This document shows positions 57,256 through 64,000 of a stretch of 64,000 nucleotides of DNA, piece by piece (position 1 is the stretch's first letter; every line of letters begins with the position of its first letter). The stretch is taken from NCBI GenBank assembly GCA_032433765.1, contig JAVIAB010000041.1, positions 77,862,335 to 77,926,334 of the forward strand, in the 5' to 3' direction. The translations under genes and the position numbers were made by a program. The stretch is from Megaustenia siamemsis (lineage: Eukaryota; Mollusca; Gastropoda; Stylommatophora; Ariophantidae). The notes below the pieces were generated by a model that did not search any database, was not told the origin of the DNA, and saw only the letters and a list, made by a program, of their open reading frames with translations.

Positions 57256-57738
57256 ATTGTCCTTCGAGCCCGCTGTGTATATCGACATTACAGTCGCTGA
57301 CCTATAAAAAACCGTAGGTCTATCATGGTGAATAGAATAATAAACACATATCTCAATAAAATAACAAGAACTACACAGCGCACCAGTCAGTCCGAATGTA
57401 TCGAGTGATAAACGGCAACAAGATAACCCAATTTGAAGAGACAACAATTTGATTATTTCTTATACAGAGTGTAGGAATGAGCAAGAGTGATGACAATGCG
57501 TAGATGTCGTACAAATGTGTGTATAGTTTAGGTGTGGTGATGTTCCATCAATGTGTAGAGGAAGTGACGTTTCCATCGTTTATCTCACTTATAACAATTG
57601 TTATACATTTAGTCCTCGTCTTGATGCCGTTATATATATGCCGTCTTGATGCCGTCTGGAGATAATTCATGATAATTCTTTGCACTTCCATTTCATCTTT
57701 TAGAAATCGTTTGATTGTTAGTCTTTAAAAAATTATAA
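57256..57738. other. Intronic stretch, nothing recognised
   Basis: No exon or element recognised. Confidence 0.45.
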
Positions 57739-57739
57739 G

Positions 57740-58012
57740 AATAAAAGATACAGCGATGACGCTGGCGCTGGATAGGACACACACTGCGGAAGTGAAATGA
57801 AAGTATTACACAGCATTACCTTTTTTTGGAATCCAAAAGGAAAAAGACAAAGAGGAAGACCAACATATTCTTGGAAAAGACCTATGAAAGAAGAGATGAA
57901 GGTGATGGGGATGATATGGAATTATATTAAGAAGAGAATAGCAAGAAACAAAATGTAAATGTTTGTAGAAAACCTATGCTCCACATGGAGCTGAAAGTTA
58001 ACAAATAAAAGG
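57740..58012 (+). mobile_element. LINE-D 3' fragment
   Basis: Contains a WIGHTLRK-like start, FWNPKGKRQRGRPTYSWKR (across a frame change), MGMIWNYIKKRIARNK and a FVENLCSTWS end, matching the C-terminus of LINE-D at 38118-38300. It ends 30 bp from CUB domain 2 exon c. Confidence 0.8.
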
Positions 58013-58041
58013 AATAAAGTCAACATATTTGAGCAGGTTAC

Positions 58042-58200
58042 CTATTTTGTCTTGCGTCATGTACCCAATTCGAAATTCCACGAGGTTGTTAACATAGTCG
58101 GAAGTCAACTCAAGAGTCATGGAACTGCCGGAGCTTTTGAAGGTTGTGTTCGAATATTGGCCACACACATACTGTATGATCGGAGAGTTTAAGGTGTTAC
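58042..58200 (-). CDS. CUB domain 2, exon c
   Basis: This 159-nt exon encodes NTLNSPIIQYVCGQY (Cys4), FKSSGSSMTLELTSD and FRIGYMTQ. The acceptor is CTGTAG|GTAAC and the donor AATAG|GTAACC. Its length and phases match the other c exons exactly. It is more diverged in sequence (ELTSD where the others have VFHSD, no Gly before the last strand), consistent with the altered a and b exons of the same domain. A LINE tail (57740-58012) ends 30 bp downstream of the donor. Confidence 0.87.
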
Positions 58201-58660
58201 CTACAGAAGATAGACATCAACAAATTAGTCATGATGAGTAAACTATCACATTTGGAAAGAATTGGAAACTGCCTGAGACAAGTTATCAGCAAAAACCTAC
58301 CCACGCACCTCATCACAGGTCGTGCCACGAGTACAAGCATGTCAGCCTGGATTCTCATCTCGTTTTGCTGGAGGATCTCTAGATGATGCCCTATCGATTC
58401 GTTTGGTGCGCAGTGATGACGATCCATTTAATAGCAACAACATGTAACTGCAACTTATATGTTAACGATATCGTCTGTGTTCAGTAATTTCATATGTGGT
58501 TTACTGCAAACAGGAGTAAATGTACGTTCTCGAAAAGGTAATTTAGAAAAAGAAACTCCGCCAGAAAGGTTCACCTATAGAGTCAATTAAACAATATTTC
58601 ACTTAATATACCGGTCTAGTAATTGTTGCTATTCGGTTCCTTGTAAAAACAAAATGTAAA
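58201..58660. other. Intronic stretch, nothing recognised
   Basis: No exon or element recognised. Confidence 0.45.
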
Positions 58661-58669
58661 TAAATGTGT

Positions 58670-59115
58670 ACATGTGTAAAAAGGACGTGAGAGTTTGAAA
58701 TCCACCAAGATTTTAGATAGGAAATTAAATGCCTTTGAAAATAAGTGTCTTCTTATGATCTTCAACATAAGCTGCAAAGAATACATTTCAAATGAACAGA
58801 TAAGAGACAAACCAAAACAAGAAAACGCGTGAGCTTTTATAAGAAGATGGCGATGGAAAGACATCGGTGATGTGCTGAGAATGAATGAAGAACGACTTCC
58901 GGGTCAGGTATTCATTTGGAAACCATCTGGTAAAAAAGCAAACAAGGTAGACCAAGAGAACAGTTACTAACTGTTGTTCGCTTAGCAGTAAGTAGAACAG
59001 TTACTAAAGAAGGTTCAGCCATTGGACCATGAAACAACCAAAAACTACAGGAACTAGCAGCAAATCGTCAATAGTAGAGAACTATGACTTGCACGGTCTC
59101 CGGCCCTAGAGGAAA
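58670..59115 (+). mobile_element. LINE-like tail fragment
   Basis: Pieces read NKCLLMIFNISCKEYISNEQ, RRWRWKDIGDVLRMNEERLP and GQVFIWKPSGKKAN, then a DHETTKN-like end. It resembles the C-terminal tail of RTE-like elements such as LINE-D but is not the same family. Confidence 0.65.
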
Positions 59116-59289
59116 ATGTAAAATGCAATTTGTAGTGAATTGGAACAAAATAAATGTTTGCACAGCGGATATTGAATTTGTATTTTAAAAACTGTATTAG
59201 TCATAACCATTCTTGTGAGGAAGTGGCTTCTTGTAATTTGAGTTACCTACTTTATATAATGTCACTCAGGCCAACATTTCAAGTATGTC

Positions 59290-59380
59290 AGTGCCGTGCT
59301 TAGGTACATGTCGTTAGACAGAAACGCAGTATGTGAGTGCAGTGCTTAGGTACATGTCGTTAGACAGAAACGCAGTATGT
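59290..59380. repeat. 46-bp tandem duplication
   Basis: CAGTGCCGTGCTTAGGTACA to ACGCAGTATGT is present twice with small differences (GTGCTTAGGTACATGTCGTT in both). Confidence 0.88.
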
Positions 59381-59881
59381 CAGCCTGGTCCATTATTCGG
59401 GACTCTAAAAGTCAAACCAACACGTTTTATCTATGTTTTTTTTAACTATTTATGATATATATCGCTTTTAGTCTTCATATACGTTGGTCTAGCTCTGAAA
59501 TCTTGTACATGCATGTTCTATGAGAGTCTATCAGTCTCGATAAAAGCATTTATGATATCATGACTGAAAGACATACATAGGAATATGTTCAAACAGCGAT
59601 TCAGCTAACACATATCGTATCAGCTATTAATAACCAAACAGCTATGAAACAACTCTGGAACTCGTGGATTCACACAGAGTTAGTTGAATCAAAAAGTGAA
59701 CAAATCAAACTGTTAAAGTCAGCTTCTATATTGCTGCACTTCGTAGTTTGTCTACGTGGTCTCCTCATTTCAAACAGTTAGAAGTTAAGAGCTGGTAATC
59801 TGTTATAATAACGTCCAACCGAAATATAATCACCGTGTAAAAATGTACAATAACGATGTAACAGAATAGTGTATACATTAC

Positions 59882-60000
59882 CATCGAGAACCTTCATGGT
59901 TCCATGACCACAATACGGCAGTTGGAAATCCAACACATTCAGAACGATCACTTTGGAGGGTGAAGCCGTCGTGATATACCACTGGCAGTTAATATTATTG
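59882..60000 (-). CDS. CUB domain 2, exon b
   Basis: This 119-nt exon encodes INCQWYITTA (Cys2), VIVLNVLDFQL, Cys3 in PYCGHGT and VLDG. The acceptor is TTCCAG|CAATA and the donor GATG|GTAATG. Unlike its sister exons it lacks the Glu of the FYLE position (Gln here) and the Asp after Cys3 (GHGT instead of xxDY). In calcium-binding CUB domains those two residues help ligate the ion, so this domain probably does not bind calcium; that functional reading is an inference. Confidence 0.87.
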
Positions 60001-60589
60001 CTGGAAAGATAAATTAACGTAATGCATGCAGTTTAATGTTACAATAAAATAATCAATCATAAATTGAAATACACCATTAGAAAATGTAACTCTTGTATCA
60101 ATAAAGAAAATAAAACTATACTGTGTCAGAGATTTGATTATGTTATGCAAATGGAGTCGGTTAACTCACGAGGGCGTTTTTATTTTCAAAAATTCCTCTG
60201 TGATTCTGTTTCGTCTTTTCTGCTTATCTTTCCTTACCTTTCTACATGGCTTACAGTGTGACGCTGAAGGAACACATCAAGAGATACCATTCGCTGCCAC
60301 TGTCTAGAAAATGCAAACGCTGGGAATACATAAACGTCTGACGTCTTCCTCGAGAGTATGCAACTACGTGTTCACGTTTCTGTGTGGATGGTGACGACCT
60401 TGCAAAATAACGACGCCCACACATCCAGGACATTACAAGAGTTCATAAAGTGTACAGCTCATGTGCTGATCTAACTAACAAAAAATATCGCCTGGGAGGC
60501 ACAACTTTTGAAACAGCTCTCGCACACAGAAATAATGCAAGTGAAGAAAATGGAACTTTATTGTTTAACAAACAATAATAAACTTAATA

Positions 60590-61332
60590 AACATGGCAAG
60601 CAAAAAATATGCACTAGATATGAATATCAAAAAGACTAAAACTATGATCATAAACAACGAAAATTTTCAATACCTACAAATAAATATCAAAGTTGAAGGA
60701 ATACATCTGGAGACAGTTCAGAGCTACAACTACCTGGGACATACTATAACCAGTGATGGAAAATGTATAGCAGAAATAAATAAAAGAATAGGTATGGAAA
60801 AAAGTAATTTTAATGCAATGAAAAATATACTCACATTAAAACAAATAACACCAGGAGTAAAAATAAGAATAGCAAAATGTTGCATCTTCTCAATATTCGT
60901 GTATAGTGCAGAAACATGGACATTAGACAAGAAAACAGAACAGAAAATTGAAGCCTTTGAAATGTGGATTTATGGATTTACAGAAGAATAGGTGGAATTG
61001 GATGGAAACAAAATAAAACAAACGATGAAGTTTTAAAACAACTAAAAATGAAAAGAGAACTACTAAACACAATTAGAACAAAGACAAATGCAATTTTGTG
61101 GGGCATGTTAAAAGACACAACAGCCTAATCAAAGTAATTTTGGAAGAGAAAATACAAGGTAAAAGAGGCAGAGGCAGCACAAAAATAACATGGACGAGTA
61201 ATATCAAAAGATGGGCAAGTCGATCTATGACAATCTGCACCATCAGAGCAAGAGACAGAGAGAGTGAAATAGCGCTCAATGGTAGCCAATCTTCGATGCG
61301 GAGATGGCACTCAATGATGATGATGATGAAGA
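60590..61332 (+). mobile_element. LINE-A copy, 5'-truncated
   Basis: Encodes LDMNIKKTKTMIINNENFQY, VEGIHLETVQSYNYLGHTIT, IAEINKRIGMEKSNFNAMKN, CIFSIFVYSAETWTLDKKTE and, after a frame break near 60990, NDEVLKQLKMKRELLNTI and a GHVKRHNSLIKVILEEKIQG tail, with a (GAT)n 3' end at 61314. It is cut just downstream of the YADD box. Well preserved but inactive. Confidence 0.85.
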
Positions 61333-61776
61333 AAATGGAATGATAAAATGGATGCTTTTGTGATAAATGATAAAAGAAAAGGTAATATTTGCTAGATCAA
61401 ACAATGCCAAGAGAAATAATACAAGTGGTTATCCAAGGAATATAAATAATACAATTACCATGGAGATAACTTTGAAGCAATTGAAAGGGTCTGTTCGTGT
61501 GTGGTTAAATGTATGTTATAAATAAATGTATATATTTATATCTGTAATGTAAATAAAAATAGTAACATTTATAATTGCATTACATATTTCATATTTACAT
61601 CACACACATCTTAGACAATTCTTAATCACTGCAATGTTGGAATTTAAAAAAAATAATTTATCAGAAAAATAACACTTTTTTACGTTTAATATTATGAAAG
61701 TGTTGATGTTGTTGAATATTCATGTTATTGTTTGTAACATTTTTATAAATACGGTCTGACAATGTGTTAGTCTTAC
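61333..61776. other. Intronic stretch, nothing recognised
   Basis: AT-rich, no exon other than the CUB exon starting at 61777. Confidence 0.45.
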
Positions 61777-61858
61777 CCTGAAGTAAAGTTGCCGTAAAGT
61801 GGTGAAAGCAGGTATTTGGGAGTTTCATCAGCCCAGAGCGTGATATTGTTACAGTTAT
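61777..61858 (-). CDS. CUB domain 2, exon a
   Basis: This 82-nt exon encodes the start of a CUB domain: a Cys (DNCNN) followed by KYLLSPLYGNF, the position where other domains here have SPNYP. The acceptor is TTACAG|ATAAC and the donor TCAGG|GTAAG. The SPxY-P motif is altered (PLYGN), so this domain is the most divergent in the chain. It contains possible N-glycosylation sequons (NIT, NFT). It continues in phase 2 to the exon at 59882. Confidence 0.85.
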
Positions 61859-62269
61859 CTGTAACATCGGATAAATGAAATGAATAATTAATTTTAAATT
61901 GTCTTGCACGTTGTATCTGTGGATAATACATTTGGTTGTTTGTTGAATATTTTAATAAATAAATAATGTGAAGTTAAGTTTTCATATTTTTTTTTATATT
62001 TCGTCACAAGTTCAGCTAAGTACTGAAAAGGCCAGATAGACACAATTATGGCAACGTCTCTTGGCTAACACATTTCATCATTGGGAAGACATGTTTATGA
62101 GAGATTCACAGCCGTGTGGGGAGTACAGTGTGGTGTCACAGAAAGACATCCAGAGCTCAATGAATTGGGTACATTTCGTTATGTTAGTTCATCTATGGCA
62201 CATAATGCAACAATCGTAACTACCCATGTCTGGCTATTTCAACGACCTAGCGTTTGTTTTCTTGTTTGG

Positions 62270-62465
62270 CTTCCACTTCTAGCCGCTCTGGTGTCGAAGA
62301 AGATACAGAAGTTCTGGTTCTCTCCTTGTTGGCGGCTTTACTCATTGTCAGTTAATGGCCTTGTAACGCCTCTTTGATGTTCTCTGTACATCTTACTCTG
62401 GGTCTGCCTCTTGCTTTTCTCCCTTCTCCTCTTTTAATTTATAATTCATATGTTTAGGAATCACA
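62270..62465 (-). mobile_element. Unclassified LINE tail, shared with 40130-40335
   Basis: Plus strand GTTGGCGGCTTTACTCATTG, TGATGTTCTCTGTACATCTT and GGTCTGCCTCTTGCTTTTCT mirror 40230-40320. Dispersed element of unclear class. Confidence 0.5.
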
Positions 62466-62734
62466 CACCATTCTTTCTAGATAGGCAAACCAGTTTATTT
62501 GTTGTTTCTGTATGTAGCTTAGGATTAGTTCAATGCCCACATTTCTCTTATAATATCATTTCTGATTCTGTCTTTACCGGTCACTCGAAGAGATTTTCTC
62601 AGACATCACGTCTCTGCGGTGACAAACTTTCCTTCATGATTAGAAGTAAGTGACCATGTTTGGTATTTTTAGCATAATTTTGGAATGAATATATATCGCA
62701 CAAGATGTTTCTTGGTGGTAATAGATATTGCTTT

Positions 62735-62860
62735 GTGTTGAAGTATAAGAGATAGCTGTCCCAATATTTGGTTTCTGTTGAAGTAGAGAATATAGCTGTC
62801 CCAACATTTGGTTTGTGTTGAAGTTGAGGCGATAGCTGTCCCAACATTTGGTTTGATTCA
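62735..62860. repeat. 40-bp tandem repeat, 3 copies
   Basis: Unit GATAGCTGTCCCAACATTTG followed by GTTTGTGTTGAAGT and AGA/AGGC variants. Confidence 0.9.
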
Positions 62861-63360
62861 TCGCATCATATGCTTTATCTAAACAACCTACCGTCATTTG
62901 ACCTACCATCCTGAGTCTGAAATCCACCAACTATTTCAGTCTATGGATGAGGACACAATTTCAAATCTAAAGAGAAGGGCGTTACATGTTCACTGGCTCG
63001 TTTCAAGATGTCTTCCCGCAATTGTTACAAAATGAGCAATATTCTCCATTTTAAGTAAATTTAATATTTTTGTTGGCGCATTGTTTGAGTATATCTAAAT
63101 TATTTTACCAAATTGTTCAAAAGAATTACAAACTGAGACTGTAAAATACCAACAAGCCTTATATGTTATGGTGTGGAGCTATCAATAAACAAAATGGGCT
63201 AGCTTTTAATTTTAAAAATCGCATCTTCCTTTATATCATGCTTACTTACCTGTGGTATTTAGCTAACTAATTCAGGTCATTTGGAATCAGCAGGTGTTTA
63301 GAGATGAATCAAACTTCTATTACAGTCACAACAAATGTTGTTCTTACCACATGTCATTTT
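62861..63360. other. Intronic stretch, nothing recognised
   Basis: No exon or element recognised. Confidence 0.45.
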
Positions 63361-63373
63361 TATATTGACATAC

Positions 63374-63637
63374 AAAGTAAAGAAAAGTAAAGAGCCCCCT
63401 CACGTCATGTGGCTTATAGGAAATATGGTGTTAGTAACCATACTTTTTACACACCTTCGACACATGCTTTTTGGGGTAATGTGGTCGGTATTACGCCCGT
63501 GTCGCTTTATTTTCCCTGAAAAAAAAATTCAGTGCCCAATTAAGGCTGGGTGAACCTGGAAGCCCGCAATCAGGATCGAACTTGACCTCTTGTCCTCTGT
63601 AGGCCAGTTCACTAACCAGCGAGCTACCGCAACTCCC
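63374..63637 (-). mobile_element. tRNA-derived SINE, family I, young copy
   Basis: Minus strand starts GGGAGTTGCGGTAGCTCGCT with A box TAGCTCGCTGGTTAGTGAAC, B-box-like AAGTTCGATCC, then CCCAGCCTTAATTGGGCACT, the AATACCGACCACATTACCCC core and an A/T-rich AAGTAAAG-type tail. A perfect 12-bp target duplication ATATTGACATAC flanks it (63362-63373 and 63638-63649). It is inserted 79 bp downstream of the exon at 63716, in the CUB gene's sense orientation. Confidence 0.88.
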
Positions 63638-63715
63638 ATATTGACATACTCCAGAGACAATTTTCTAAAATGTCAAAAATCGCTGACGATGTATTTATAC
63701 ATTTAACTGGATTAC

Positions 63716-63874
63716 CCAATTTTAACTGGCTTCTGTACTGGAATTGGAATCCTCCGCCGCTTGTATCGCCATCAGAATGAAGCACAACAGTCAAGGAGCT
63801 GCCAGAGCTTGTGAGTGTTACCCCGGACATGTAGCCACACATTAACTGTAACCGAGGAGAGTTTGTGCTGTCAC
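63716..63874 (-). CDS. CUB domain 1, exon c (C-terminal half; 5' part outside window)
   Basis: This 159-nt exon encodes the last third of a CUB domain, an extracellular beta-sandwich used for protein and ligand binding. It reads from a GDSTNSPRLQ start through LMCGYMSG (Cys4), TSSGSSLTVV and FHSD-like LHSD to GGFQFQYRS. The acceptor is TTGCAG|GTGAC and the donor TTGG|GTAAT. It begins with 2 nt of a split codon and ends with 1 nt, exactly as the four other c exons in the window do. Exons a and b of this domain must lie to the right of position 64000. It is the most upstream visible exon of the multi-CUB gene. A young SINE lies 79 bp into the following intron. Confidence 0.88.
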
Positions 63875-64000
63875 CTGCAAGTCATCAACACCAAAAATAT
63901 GAAGGTTGTTTGAGTAGACCATTATTTTACTCTTTACTAAATGTTCAAAATTAATTAAATATTTGTATTGCATAGAATACTTCATGATTAGCGTACTTTA

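Overview
This window looks like about 64 kb of an AT-rich animal genome. The density of RTE-like LINEs, tRNA-derived SINEs and the style of the RNase H-bearing retroelements suggest a lophotrochozoan, perhaps a mollusc; that taxonomic guess is an inference and species cannot be read from the sequence. Nothing bacterial or viral is evident.

The only host gene I can support runs through the entire window on the minus strand. Fifteen short exons, all with GT donors and AG acceptors, encode a chain of CUB domains. Each domain uses the same three exons: (a) about 82 nt with Cys1 and the SPNYP-type motif, (b) 116-128 nt with NCQW, Cys3 and the YDG turn, and (c) exactly 159 nt with Cys4, the TSSG strand and the final GF strand. 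From 5' (right) to 3' (left) the order is c | abc | abc | abc | abc | ab: four complete CUB domains and two cut by the window edges. Together this is about 1,815 coding nt (605 codons), under 3% of the window. Introns between domains are phase 1, so each three-exon block is a symmetric 1-1 module. This is part of a large secreted or membrane protein of the multi-CUB (cubilin-like) type; neither end of the gene is visible.

Everything else is intronic and is dominated by repeats. Coordinates 1-10 kb hold LINE fragments and a large 22-bp minisatellite. 10-25 kb hold long minisatellites (35, 34, 47 and 40 bp units), LINE tails and a SINE. 25-34 kb hold SINE pairs, minisatellites and a Penelope-like fragment. 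The largest intron, 34.7-49.1 kb, carries an inverted pair of nearly identical mariner-like transposons with intact ORFs, an RTE-like LINE with a 373-codon ORF, LTR-like and SINE insertions, and an RNase H-type LINE nested inside another LINE with an 18-bp target duplication. 49.4-55.6 kb is a 6.15 kb LTR retrotransposon on the minus strand with near-identical LTRs but no intact gag-pol. 55.8-64 kb hold further LINE remnants and a recent SINE.

The points most worth a second look are the strict exon module of the CUB gene with apparent loss of calcium ligands in some domains, the inverted transposon pair 127 bp upstream of a CUB exon, a minisatellite that multiplied the 5' splice-site region of another CUB exon, and a 47-copy minisatellite that grew out of a LINE segment. 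I found no convincing evidence of a wholly new biological system.
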